Source: Oleiphilus messinensis
GTDB lineage: Bacteria > Pseudomonadota > Gammaproteobacteria > Pseudomonadales > Oleiphilaceae
Length of the DNA: 64,000 nucleotides
Assembly (NCBI RefSeq): GCF_002162375.1
Contig: NZ_CP021425.1
Location: forward strand, 1,485,501-1,549,500
Direction of reading: 5' to 3'
A program made the position numbers and the translations under genes. A model generated the notes under the pieces. That model had not been told where the DNA came from and searched no databases. It saw only the letters and a list, made by a program, of their open reading frames with translations. Positions within the stretch are counted from its first letter, which is position 1; each line of letters starts with the position of its first letter. Of the stretch, positions 47,740 to 57,021 are shown piece after piece.

Positions 47740-48606
47740 ATGATTCGCAGCATGACTGCATTTGCCCGTACCGATAGCCAGCAAGAGTGGGGTACGCTTA
47801 CCTGGGAAGTCAGGTCCGTGAACCATCGATACCTTGAGCCGCATTTTAAACTGCCCGAGAGCCTGCGTGAAATCGAGCCGGCGCTTCGGGAACTTCAGCG
47901 CAAGTATCTGGGACGAGGCAAAGTGGAAAGTGCTCTGAAATACCAGCCCCGTGAAAGTGGTGCTGCAGGCTTTGCACTCAATGATCAGTTGGTCGTCGAG
48001 TTAAATCAATTAGCAAATCAAGTGAATCGGGTTTTGGACAACCCCGCCCATGTCAGTGCATTGGAAATTATGAAATGGCCAGGTGTACTTGAATCCGTTG
48101 AACAGGATCTGGCCCCGGTGCGCCAGGCTGCGATCGAAGGTTACGAAAATGCCTTGATCCGGATTATCGAAACCCGGGAAAAAGAAGGTGCTCAGCTGGC
48201 ACCCATGATCAGCACCCGCCTGGACCGAATTGAAGCAATTGTCGCTGAAGTAAAGGGTGTGTTACCCGCAATATTGGATAAACAGCGGGATAATTTGATT
48301 AATAAGTTGTCGGAATTAAAAGGTGAACTGGACTCCGAACGGGTCGAGCAGGAAATGGTCATCCTCGCACAAAAGTCTGATGTCGCAGAAGAACTTGACC
48401 GGCTGCAAGCCCATGTCAACGAAGTTCGCGATGTACTGAAAAAGAAAGAACCCATCGGTCGCCAACTGGACTTTCTGATGCAAGAGCTAAACCGGGAAGC
48501 CAACACGTTATCCTCCAAGTCCATCGTCACCGACACCACCCGCGCCGCAGTCGAACTCAAAGTATTGATCGAACAGATGCGAGAGCAAGTGCAAAATATC
48601 GAATAG
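47740..48606 (+). CDS. yicC: YicC family endoribonuclease
   Basis: A 288-residue protein with the YicC N-terminus MIRSMTAFARTDSQQEWGTL and EVRSVNHRYLEPHFKLPESL. The DUF1732 C-terminus has GRQLDFLMQELNREANTLSSK. YicC proteins are RNases acting on small RNAs. It is normally next to gmk; here about 4.2 kb of accessory DNA separates them. Confidence 0.95.
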   Translation: MIRSMTAFARTDSQQEWGTLTWEVRSVNHRYLEPHFKLPESLREIEPALRELQRKYLGRGKVESALKYQPRESGAAGFALNDQLVVELNQLANQVNRVLDNPAHVSALEIMKWPGVLESVEQDLAPVRQAAIEGYENALIRIIETREKEGAQLAPMISTRLDRIEAIVAEVKGVLPAILDKQRDNLINKLSELKGELDSERVEQEMVILAQKSDVAEELDRLQAHVNEVRDVLKKKEPIGRQLDFLMQELNREANTLSSKSIVTDTTRAAVELKVLIEQMREQVQNIE

Positions 48607-48632
48607 TTTTTTGGCTCGTCCAAGAATGTCTA

Positions 48633-48676
48633 AAAGCCCTGTTATTTCATTGTAAATGCAGGGCTTTAGTTTTTAA
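48633..48676 (+). terminator. Intrinsic terminator after yicC
   Basis: Stem AAAGCCCTG (48633-48641) and CAGGGCTTT (48659-48667), then AGTTTTT. It separates yicC from the convergent AbiEii gene. Confidence 0.85.
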
Positions 48677-48695
48677 TGGGTGCCCCAAGCAATCA

Positions 48696-49583
48696 CTATC
48701 CCATATCAAATGGTTTTTTGGGTGTTTCGTTATTAAGTAACTCCGATGCGATGGCCTTTACCTCACTCTGAACATACGTCCAATATTCAGGATTATCGAG
48801 AGTTCTCTCTTTAATTTGCTTAGGGATAAAGCGACTTATTTCCATGTTGAAATCGTTATGTACTTCATCTTCCGACATCAGCTTGCCCAGTTGAATAGAC
48901 AATGCTTGATGAAAGTCTTCTGTTTGTTTCTGTCTGGCAATGAGTTTCTTTTCAACCAGTGCCTTGGATAGATTAATGCCGCGTTGCTTTATCCAAACAA
49001 TATCCCAGATATCTCGAGGCTTGATTCGCCTTGCACGATACGCCAACGCGATCAACTTATCGGCCAGTATTTCTTGTAAAGATTGTACCGGCACCAAGAT
49101 CCCTTCAGTTGGTACAACGATGTCGTAATGATTGATTAACGGGCGCTTTTCGATATCGAATGACGGAATGGCACAGACGTCAATATGCATTTTTTGCCGT
49201 GGCAAATCAGGTCGATTAGCCTCTTTCACAATACTAATTCTCCAAGAAACGGTATTTCCTTGCTGTTCGCCGGAGGGTTTGTTTACCCAAACTTCTGTTT
49301 CATACTTGTTCTGAATGTAGGTTTGAATTTGGGACTCCAGCCCCTCAAACTCAGAGGGTTTGAAATCGTGCCCGCCATTGAAATCAAGATCTTCCGATAG
49401 CCTGCTGCTGTTGTAACACATGCGTAACGAGGTACCACCAATAAAGGTTAATCGCTGCATAGCGCCTTGTTTGATCAGTACATCCATAATGTCATGATGC
49501 AAGATCTCCTTTTCTATGACGGGTGTCACTGCTGCGTAGTCCGGGTTTGCCTGGACGATTTGGCGAATTTGCTGCTTCAGCAT
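48696..49583 (-). CDS. AbiEii/AbiGii-type nucleotidyltransferase toxin
   Basis: This 295-residue toxin has the NTase motif FIGGTSLRMCYNSSRLSEDLDF (start near residue 48), with Asp65 and Asp67 as metal ligands, then VQSLQEILADKLIALAYRARR, typical of AbiEii. AbiE toxins modify tRNA or use GTP and act as abortive-infection systems. The antitoxin gene lies 28 bases upstream in the same direction. The pair sits in the yicC-gmk gap of an otherwise conserved block, which indicates acquisition. Confidence 0.92.
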   Translation of the reverse strand: MLKQQIRQIVQANPDYAAVTPVIEKEILHHDIMDVLIKQGAMQRLTFIGGTSLRMCYNSSRLSEDLDFNGGHDFKPSEFEGLESQIQTYIQNKYETEVWVNKPSGEQQGNTVSWRISIVKEANRPDLPRQKMHIDVCAIPSFDIEKRPLINHYDIVVPTEGILVPVQSLQEILADKLIALAYRARRIKPRDIWDIVWIKQRGINLSKALVEKKLIARQKQTEDFHQALSIQLGKLMSEDEVHNDFNMEISRFIPKQIKERTLDNPEYWTYVQSEVKAIASELLNNETPKKPFDMG

Positions 49584-49611
49584 AGTTTCTCTCCCACACG
49601 CTTCCCCACAC

Positions 49612-50136
49612 TTAACTCTCCAACATATGTAGATTGCGCTGACAATGCTTCAGGTCTGCAATCGCTTGTTCTTTACGCGCGCGATACATTTTGATGTCGG
49701 GGTCATAGTACAAATTAGGCGCAATTTGCTCGACCGGCTTTTTAGTATGGGTAAATTCAATCACGCCATAAGGCGTATCAAAACAACCACTTCGGCCTTT
49801 AGTGACCACAGTGACTCTGCCCATCACGACTTGTGAAATATCGCCTGTGTAACTGAGCTGACTTTCTAAGCTGATGTAGTTCAATACGCCACTGCGCAGC
49901 TTTTTGATGATTTTATAAATGGCAGTCTCAGGCTCAGGTGGTGTAATAACGCTTTCATAGAAACCTTTAACTACTCGTCTTAATAGCCCCCTTTTTACGC
50001 AATCTGATAGGAACTTTATAAAGGCAGGGTCACTAGGAACTCCAAGCATAAAAGCAAGCTCTGTTGTACTGTGAATGCCTCCGCCGGCGTTCACCGCTTT
50101 AGCTAATGCGTTTAATAGCTTACTAGACTTGGTCAT
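49612..50136 (-). CDS. AbiEi-type antitoxin / autorepressor
   Basis: A 174-residue protein with an N-terminal winged-helix region (IHSTTELAFMLGVPSDPAFI) followed by the AbiEi C-terminal antitoxin domain. It is the partner of the AbiEii gene downstream. The ATG at 50136 lies directly against a long inverted repeat, and no Shine-Dalgarno sequence is visible, so translation may start on a nearly leaderless mRNA or be very weak. Confidence 0.83.
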   Translation of the reverse strand: MTKSSKLLNALAKAVNAGGGIHSTTELAFMLGVPSDPAFIKFLSDCVKRGLLRRVVKGFYESVITPPEPETAIYKIIKKLRSGVLNYISLESQLSYTGDISQVVMGRVTVVTKGRSGCFDTPYGVIEFTHTKKPVEQIAPNLYYDPDIKMYRARKEQAIADLKHCQRNLHMLES

Positions 50137-50179
50137 AGGTCTACATTAAATTTCTAAATAAGTAATTTAGTGTAGACCT
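50137..50179. promoter_or_regulatory. Inverted repeat IR1 of the abiE promoter
   Basis: 15-base arms (50137-50151 and 50165-50179), 14 of 15 paired, sharing the half-site GGTCTACA. It touches the antitoxin start codon. AbiEi antitoxins are known to repress by binding paired inverted repeats; binding here is inferred. Confidence 0.75.
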
Positions 50180-50200
50180 TATGTTGGACTCAAGCAAGAT

Positions 50201-50247
50201 AAAGGTCTACAAGTTATTACCTAAAAAGTAATGTTTTGTAGATCTTT
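50201..50247. promoter_or_regulatory. Inverted repeat IR2 of the abiE promoter
   Basis: 12-base arms (50201-50212 and 50236-50247), 11 of 12 paired, with the same GGTCTACA half-site as IR1; an inner ATTAC/GTAAT pair extends the symmetry. The two repeats give four similar half-sites. Confidence 0.7.
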
Positions 50248-50390
50248 TTAAGTCTGGCGATTTAAGGGGCGAGTCACGCCGGTATCCTTAACAGAGCGTA
50301 GGAAAGTAATTCTGCTTTTTTCGACCTCTTCGCAAACAACAAGGCTCACCTGAGCTTAATGTACGGGCTACGTTGAGTTTCTGAATCGGT

Positions 50391-50681
50391 TTAAAACTCA
50401 TCTTTTAGCACCTCATCAATGCTAGTGGGCATAGTAGCGCGCTCTTTGTCAGGTTGTGTAAGCTGATAGAGCCTATCCAATGAGTCGAGTGTCTGCCAAA
50501 GCAACAGCAATTGGCGGAATGAAATTTGCCCGGTCAGCTCGAATTTCTTAATGGTGGCTGCAGGCACACAGCTGCGTTCTGCCAACGCATTTCGTGACAG
50601 TTTTGCTTGTTGGCGTAACGCTCGCAAATAAGCAGCATAGGCTTGGCTTACATCGGTATCATCTAGTAATGTAAAATTCAT
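50391..50681 (-). CDS. HTH (XRE-type) transcriptional regulator, HipB-like, orphan
   Basis: About 96 residues from ATG 50681; longer frames begin at 50714 and 50795 but run through the operator sequences. The Cro/CI-type helix-turn-helix is YLRALRQQAKLSRNALAERS followed by VPAATIKKFELTG. Such regulators usually precede a hipA-like or other toxin gene, but none follows: the next gene is AbiEi, 254 bases away. Two palindromes upstream suggest autoregulation. It may be the remaining half of a lost toxin-antitoxin pair. Confidence 0.72.
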   Translation of the reverse strand: MNFTLLDDTDVSQAYAAYLRALRQQAKLSRNALAERSCVPAATIKKFELTGQISFRQLLLLWQTLDSLDRLYQLTQPDKERATMPTSIDEVLKDEF

Positions 50682-50695
50682 TCGCAAGAACCAAG

Positions 50696-50756
50696 TGGAT
50701 ACAATTGTGTCCATTATATGGCTAAAAAGCCAGAATTGGATACCACTGTATCCAAT
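50696..50756. promoter_or_regulatory. Two operator palindromes of the HTH regulator
   Basis: The first is TGGATACAATTGTGTCCA (50696-50713, one mismatched pair) and the second ATTGGATAC-CACT-GTATCCAAT (50735-50756, perfect 9-bp arms). Both contain GGATAC half-sites; centres are 41 bp apart, close to four helical turns. Confidence 0.75.
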
Positions 50757-50812
50757 GTTGGGGGGATTGAATGTTTTCTCGATAGAACCTTTCAATATTG
50801 CTATTTTTAGCG

Positions 50813-52270
50813 CTAACAGGTGACCGAGGATAGTGTGACCTGATTACGCCCGTTTTGTTTTGAGGCATAGAGTGCCTGATCAGCAAGGGAGAGTAGGTTG
50901 GTGGGAGAACCCTGGAAGTCCTGGCCAGCAATCTGGACGCCGATGCTGACTGTAATTGATATGGCTTTTCCCTCCCATTCAATTTTTTGTGTTTCAATCT
51001 TGTTGCGAATGCGTTCAGCAACATTTTGTGCATCCTCTGCATGGGTTTCGGGTAATACAATGCAAAACTCTTCTCCGCCATAACGGGTTGCGCGATCGCT
51101 CGGCCAGCGAATGCAGCTTTCCAGAGATAGGGCCACGCGCTTCAGGCATTCATCGCCAGCGAGATGCCCGTGGCTGTCGTTAAACTGTTTGAAATGGTCA
51201 ATGTCGAGCAGTAATACCGCCATAGGTCTCTGAGATCGCGCCAGTCTTGCCAGCTCCTCATTCAGATATTGATCCAGGTATCGCCTGTTCTTCAGTCCGG
51301 TTAGTGAATCTGTTGTGCTGAGTTGCAGCAATTGAGAGTTGAGCGCTTCGAGTTCTTGTGTCCTGGCTGCAACGGTGGATTCCAGTTTGGCATTGTATTT
51401 GTTCTGGATCGAGAGTGCTTGCTCCTGAGCGAGGATTCGTAGACGCTTTTCCCTGTTTATTTTTTCTGCCAGAGCGAAAGACAGCATCATGACTTCGATG
51501 GATGATCCAATGTGTGCTGCGTATTCGGTCAGCAGGACTGAGGGCAATATTCCCAGCTTGTTTAGAGCCAGTACCGTGCAGCCCACCAGCATAAAAGACC
51601 AGGCCGCAATGTAATATTTCGCAGCAGTTGCGCCTTTCAGGTAGCAATAGATCGCGGTTATAAACATAAAAATGCAGCTTACAATCGCGAGCACGACCAT
51701 TTCGCGAATCAACTGAGCGTAAGGTACAAGAAAGGAGAGTAGGAAGATACTCAATGCGCACACTATGAGTACGTTGGATAGTGTATTGGCTAACCGCGTA
51801 TAGTTTTGTATTTGCAGAAAGTTTTGGGAGAATAAGATGCCAAAAATGGCGATGCACGAGAGCGCGACCAGAATGGACTGGTCGTTCCATTGTGTCCCGT
51901 TTGGCCACAAGTACTGGAAACTATACCCGCCCATGCCTGCGAGCATGATGACCATTGAAATGACATAGCCGATGTAAAAGAGGTAGGTTTTTGACCTGAG
52001 GATGATACAAATCAGTCCATTATAGAGGAACATAATAATCATCGTTCCGAAGAAAAGTCCGTTTAAAATGGTGGTTCGGCTTTCGTGGGTCAGAAACTGT
52101 TCTTTATCCCAAAGCACGAGCGGGACTTGTACGGAACCACTGGTTTTTATTTTCAAATAAAGGTCAAGGGACTCGTGTTCCCGGAGATTGACCGGAATGA
52201 TGAAGAATCGGTGCTGGATTAATCGATTCTGGAAGGGGGCTTTATCGCCGGTTTCGATATGTTGTTCCAC
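50813..52270 (-). CDS. 7TMR-DISM diguanylate cyclase, catalytic part of a gene split by a stop
   Basis: From the GTG at 52270 this is 485 residues: the tail of a periplasmic 7TMR-DISMED2 sensor (GDKAPFQNRLIQHRFFIIPV), seven membrane segments (about 70-270), a coiled coil, and a GGDEF domain with RYGGEEFCIVLPET, so cyclic di-GMP synthesis is expected. The first 100 residues of the sensor lie just upstream (52301-52603) in the same frame, separated by a single TAA. Full-length relatives read through this point, so the gene is either newly inactivated or affected by a base error. The start codon is therefore uncertain. Confidence 0.85.
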   Translation of the reverse strand: MEQHIETGDKAPFQNRLIQHRFFIIPVNLREHESLDLYLKIKTSGSVQVPLVLWDKEQFLTHESRTTILNGLFFGTMIIMFLYNGLICIILRSKTYLFYIGYVISMVIMLAGMGGYSFQYLWPNGTQWNDQSILVALSCIAIFGILFSQNFLQIQNYTRLANTLSNVLIVCALSIFLLSFLVPYAQLIREMVVLAIVSCIFMFITAIYCYLKGATAAKYYIAAWSFMLVGCTVLALNKLGILPSVLLTEYAAHIGSSIEVMMLSFALAEKINREKRLRILAQEQALSIQNKYNAKLESTVAARTQELEALNSQLLQLSTTDSLTGLKNRRYLDQYLNEELARLARSQRPMAVLLLDIDHFKQFNDSHGHLAGDECLKRVALSLESCIRWPSDRATRYGGEEFCIVLPETHAEDAQNVAERIRNKIETQKIEWEGKAISITVSIGVQIAGQDFQGSPTNLLSLADQALYASKQNGRNQVTLSSVTC

Positions 52271-52300
52271 TTTGTCATTTTGAACAAAAAATACCGCAAT

Positions 52301-52603
52301 TTAATCGATAACGGCGTAGGCAATTTCCAAATAGTATTCATTTGAGTTGCTCTGAGTACTCTCAATGGAAATTTTCAGCCACCAACTCGAGTCATTGTAA
52401 CCTTGATTAAAAACTGCTTGTTGGGAGTGTTTCCAGTCAGTCAGTTGCCTGACATCTCGGATGGTTAATTTATGGCTGGGGTCTTCGAAGTACTGAATAT
52501 TGCGGGCCAGATCATATCGCTCTAGCGGAACGGGCAGCTCTACTGACTCCGCTATGTTGGGAATAATGATGAGTATGGTAATGAGTTGAAGCCGCACTAG
52601 CAT
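52301..52603 (-). pseudogene. N-terminal sensor fragment of the split 7TMR-DISM gene
   Basis: It encodes a signal peptide and the start of the DISMED2 domain (GYNDSSWWLKISIES, YYLEIAYAVID), then stops at TAA 52303-52301. The next codons read IAVFFVQNDKVEQHIETGDK in the same frame, a normal continuation, so one base substitution (for example CAA or AAA to TAA) explains the break. No frameshift is involved. Confidence 0.85.
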
Positions 52604-52705
52604 GTCTTCTGGCCCAATTTCGACTACTTGGGTTTAAGGATAGGCACAGGAACAATACGGTTCAACTTTTAGCGATCTTATCAATTGTTATCCCGGATTT
52701 GGTAA

Positions 52706-53482
<777 letters not shown>

Positions 53483-53553
53483 GTATTTATTTGCCTCTCA
53501 GTTAGCGGCTTTCGAAATTGTTGAAGATATAAAAACGGATTCCAATTTTTTTC

Positions 53554-53581
53554 TTGATTGATTGATTGATTGATTGATTGA
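53554..53581. repeat. (TTGA)7 tetranucleotide tandem repeat
   Basis: Seven perfect copies of TTGA lie between gmk and rpoZ, about 120 bases before the rpoZ start. Such repeats change copy number by slippage and could vary promoter spacing for rpoZ. Confidence 0.92.
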
Positions 53582-53702
53582 AGAGCAAAATTCTGTTTGC
53601 TATCTGTGTAATTTGCAGTTGGAATGTAGGTAATAATCGATTAAACTGGCGTGCTTCACTTAGCTTCCGCTAACGAATTTTCAGATTTGATATGAGGGTA
53701 TT

Positions 53703-53915
53703 ATGGCTCGAGTAACCGTAGAAGATTGCCTGGACAATGTAGATAACCGTTTTGAGCTGGTTATGGTCGCGACAAAGCGAGCCCGGCAATTGGCAACAGG
53801 TGGAAAAGAGGCTAAAGTCGAATGGGAAAATGACAAGCCGACTGTTGTTGCGTTGCGGGAAATCGCGGCGGGCCATATCTCAAAAGTTGTACTGGATCAG
53901 GAAGAAGACGACTGA
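53703..53915 (+). CDS. rpoZ: RNA polymerase omega subunit
   Basis: A 70-residue protein with [32 protein letters not shown] and [14 protein letters not shown], all typical of omega, which assists assembly of beta-prime and ppGpp binding. It is shorter than the E. coli protein but normal for Pseudomonas relatives. A terminator follows it. Confidence 0.96.
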   Translation: MARVTVEDCLDNVDNRFELVMVATKRARQLATGGKEAKVEWENDKPTVVALREIAAGHISKVVLDQEEDD

Positions 53916-54004
53916 TCTGGCGATAACGTAGCCGCACTGATTGCCAAAATCAGGGGCGGAATTGGAATACGGTATCGGGGTACCCTTTGTTCCGGGTGCC
54001 AGGG

Positions 54005-54036
54005 AAAACCCGAATGGATCTCCTTCGGGTTTTTTT
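54005..54036 (+). terminator. Intrinsic terminator after rpoZ
   Basis: Perfect 10-bp stem AAAACCCGAA (54005-54014) and TTCGGGTTTT (54024-54033) followed by more T. It implies spoT has its own promoter. Confidence 0.9.
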
Positions 54037-54128
54037 CGTTGGATAATTTGAATCACCGGTAATAAATGGATACCATCAAGTGGAGTTTGTAGTAAAGGGC
54101 CTGTTTTTTTTTAAAGTCCTTTTTACAT

Positions 54129-54176
54129 TGTGTTACTGCAAAAATGTGTTACTGCAAAATTGCTTCACTGCAAAAT
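54129..54176. repeat. Three tandem 16-bp repeats upstream of spoT
   Basis: Units TGTGTTACTGCAAAAA (54129), TGTGTTACTGCAAAAT (54145) and TGCTTCACTGCAAAAT (54161) lie head to tail, ending 45 bases before the spoT start. They cover the likely spoT promoter. Confidence 0.85.
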
Positions 54177-54221
54177 GGTTTGAATGGTTTTGCGTCTATG
54201 AATTGAGAGATTTCGCCTACT

Positions 54222-56393
54222 GTGTCAGTTGAAGAATTAGTCTCCCAGGAAAGTATGGGAATTACCGGTTACGACCGGTTAATCGCAGCGGTCAGAGAGT
54301 ACCTTGATGAAGACAAGGTCGATTGGGTTGTGCGCGCGTTTATTAAGGCGCGAGATTCACATGATGGACAATATCGACGTAGTGGCGAGCCCTATATCAC
54401 CCATCCCGTAGCGGTTGCTACAATTCTTGCTGACATGCGCCTGGATCACCAGAGTTTGATGGCGGCCTTGATGCATGATGTTATTGAAGATACCCCGGTA
54501 ACCTGGGATGAGCTGGCGTCTGAATTTGGTGAGACCGTAGCGAACCTCGTGGACGGTGTCAGCAAGTTAACCCAGATTGAATTCCGGACCCGAGCTGAAG
54601 CTCAGGCCGAAAATTTCCAGAAAATGACACTCGCCATGGCGCGGGATATTCGGGTCATGTTGGTCAAACTGGCGGATCGATTGCACAACATGCGGACACT
54701 CGGCCCGCTGTCGATTGAAAAACGCACCCGCATTGCCACCGAGACTCTGGATATCTACGCCCCGATTGCCAACCGGCTGGGGATCAACACCATTCGGGTC
54801 GAGCTTGAGGATTTAGGCTTTGCTGCTCTGCATCCCATGCGAGCCAAATATATCCGCAAAGCAGTGGACAAGCTGCGAGGCAACCATCGAGAAATTATTT
54901 CCGAAATTCGCAGTCGCCTGGATAATTGTCTGAAAGATCGGGGGCTGCCGGGCAAAATCGTTGGCCGCGAAAAGCATCTAAACAGCATTTACCAGAAAAT
55001 GAAAAGCAAGCGCAAATCTTTCCATGAAATAATGGATGTGTATGCGTTTCGAATTATCACCGAGAGTGAGGATGATTGTTACCGGATATTAGGTGCTGTA
55101 CACAGCCTCTACAAACCGCTTCCGGGCCGGTTCAAAGACTATATCGCCATGCCGAAAGCGAATGGTTATCAATCTTTGCATACCACGTTGTTTGGTATGC
55201 ACGTTAACATTGAAATTCAGATCCGAACTCAGGAAATGGAAGAGATTGCCAATAATGGTATTGCTTCCCACTGGCTCTACAAAACGGCAGATTCAGACGC
55301 GATTTCCGCCAACTTCACCCGGGTTGATCGTTGGGTCAAGGGACTCATGCAAATGCGTGAGCACGCGGGCGACTCCCTGGAGTTCATCGAACACGTAAAA
55401 ATCGATCTTTTCCCCGATGAGATTTATGTATTCACGCCCAAGGGTAAAATTATGGAATTGCCCGCAGGTGCAACACCAGTGGATTTTGCCTATGCGATTC
55501 ACACTGATATTGGGAATGCCTGCGTTGCCTGCCGGATTAACAAGCATTTGGGGTCGTTGAGCGCGCCCCTGAGTAGTGGTCAGACTGTGGAGATTATCAC
55601 TGCGCCTACCGCAAAGCCCAGTCCATCCTGGCTGAACTTTGTCGTGACCGGAAAAGCAAAAAGCGGGATACGCCATTACCTCAAACATCAGCGTCAGGCC
55701 GAGGCCCATGATTTAGGCAAGGCTTTGATCAAACGATCGCTAAAAAGCTTCAATAAGAAGCTCTCTGAAATTTCTGAAGTGCAAAAACAACGTGTGGTAG
55801 AGCACAATCAGGTTGATAACTTTGATGCCTTGCTGGAAGAAATCGGCATGGGGAACCGAATGGCCTATATCATCGGCCGACAATTGGTTCAGGAAGACAG
55901 TCATGTTCCCGAGCAGGAAGTTGAGCTGACACGTGATGACAGCCCTAAATCGACGCTGACGATTAAAGGCACGGAAGGCTTGATGGTGAATTTCGCTCAC
56001 TGTTGCAAGCCCATACCTGGGGACCCGATTGTGGGCGTGATGGACTCTGGATCGGGCATGATCATTCACTCTGACAGTTGCAGCAAGGTTGAACAGCACC
56101 TCGCGGGTGATAACCCCTCGATTCACCTCAGCTGGGCGAAAGACATCACCGATGAGTTTACGGTTCAGCTTCGCGTGGAGCTGGAGCGGCAGCGGGGAAT
56201 TATCGCCGAGATCGCAGCGGCAATCACCGTAGCTGACGGCAATATCGAGCACATTAGTGTAATAGAGCAAAATGCCAAGTTGAGTATTATTTCGCTCGTA
56301 ATTCATGTCAGTGGCAGGAAACATCTCGCACGGGTGATGAAACGCATCCGGAATGTGCGGGCGGTGACCAATATTACACGTGTTCGAGCTTGA
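54222..56393 (+). CDS. spoT: Bifunctional (p)ppGpp synthetase/hydrolase
   Basis: A 723-residue stringent-response enzyme. Hydrolase HD motif: ALMHDVIED (His85, Asp86, Glu89, Asp90), intact. The synthetase region has VYAFRIITESEDDCYRILG and FKDYIAMPKANGYQSLHTT. TGS (IYVFTPKGKIMELPAGATPVDF), a zinc/helical region (FAHCCKPIPGD) and ACT at the C-terminus follow. The start is GTG 54222 with no strong ribosome site. Gene order gmk-rpoZ-spoT is standard. Confidence 0.97.
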   Translation: MSVEELVSQESMGITGYDRLIAAVREYLDEDKVDWVVRAFIKARDSHDGQYRRSGEPYITHPVAVATILADMRLDHQSLMAALMHDVIEDTPVTWDELASEFGETVANLVDGVSKLTQIEFRTRAEAQAENFQKMTLAMARDIRVMLVKLADRLHNMRTLGPLSIEKRTRIATETLDIYAPIANRLGINTIRVELEDLGFAALHPMRAKYIRKAVDKLRGNHREIISEIRSRLDNCLKDRGLPGKIVGREKHLNSIYQKMKSKRKSFHEIMDVYAFRIITESEDDCYRILGAVHSLYKPLPGRFKDYIAMPKANGYQSLHTTLFGMHVNIEIQIRTQEMEEIANNGIASHWLYKTADSDAISANFTRVDRWVKGLMQMREHAGDSLEFIEHVKIDLFPDEIYVFTPKGKIMELPAGATPVDFAYAIHTDIGNACVACRINKHLGSLSAPLSSGQTVEIITAPTAKPSPSWLNFVVTGKAKSGIRHYLKHQRQAEAHDLGKALIKRSLKSFNKKLSEISEVQKQRVVEHNQVDNFDALLEEIGMGNRMAYIIGRQLVQEDSHVPEQEVELTRDDSPKSTLTIKGTEGLMVNFAHCCKPIPGDPIVGVMDSGSGMIIHSDSCSKVEQHLAGDNPSIHLSWAKDITDEFTVQLRVELERQRGIIAEIAAAITVADGNIEHISVIEQNAKLSIISLVIHVSGRKHLARVMKRIRNVRAVTNITRVRA

Positions 56394-56492
56394 GGTTCTT
56401 ATACTCTCCAAGTGCGCTTATTACTGAGTAAAGCAACGCTCGCTGGAGCGTTAACTGATTCGATAACAGGTTCAACATAAAATAGGACGATT

Positions 56493-56876
56493 ATGAGCAA
56501 TAAATCAATTATTCAGACGGACAATGCCCCCAAAGCAATCGGAACCTACTCACAGGCCGTTAAAGTGGGTAATACCGTTTATCTGTCAGGGCAAATTGCT
56601 TTAGACCCGGAATCAATGGAATTGGTGGGTGGGGACATTTCACAGCAGATCAAACAGGTTTTCGAAAACCTGAAAGCGGTTTGTGAAGCATCCGGCGGAA
56701 CCTTACAGAATATTGTTAAATTGAATATCTTTTTGACTGACTTGGGTAATTTCGCAACGGTCAATGAAATTATGGCCACGTACTTTGAGCAGCCTTATCC
56801 TGCTCGTGCAGCGGTAGGTGTTGCAGCCTTACCAAAAGGCGCGGAAGTCGAGATGGACGGTGTTTTGGCGCTGTAA
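56493..56876 (+). CDS. ridA: RidA family enamine/imine deaminase
   Basis: A 127-residue protein that hydrolyses reactive enamines from threonine dehydratase and similar enzymes. Conserved [31 protein letters not shown] and the C-terminal [20 protein letters not shown] with the key Arg are present. It follows spoT by about 100 bases, as in Pseudomonas. Confidence 0.96.
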   Translation: MSNKSIIQTDNAPKAIGTYSQAVKVGNTVYLSGQIALDPESMELVGGDISQQIKQVFENLKAVCEASGGTLQNIVKLNIFLTDLGNFATVNEIMATYFEQPYPARAAVGVAALPKGAEVEMDGVLAL

Positions 56877-57021
56877 TCCGTTTTGCACGGTATATCTGAC
56901 TTTCTCTGTGGTGACTCAAGCCCCATGCACGGCTTGAGTCTCACGACTTCGAACTTCCCTCTATCCGGTAACTTTTTTCTACCCGGTAACTTTCTTCTAG
57001 CTGGTATGAGTGTCTGCTGAA

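Larger units (their letters stand above)
53916..54221. other. 306-bp rpoZ-spoT intergenic region
   Basis: It contains the rpoZ terminator (54005-54036) and three tandem 16-bp repeats (54129-54176) just before spoT. No gene is seen. Confidence 0.6.

Noticed and set aside
55740-56411. 223-codon frame opposite spoT
   Set aside because: Antisense shadow of the TGS/ACT region of spoT, with no family signature.
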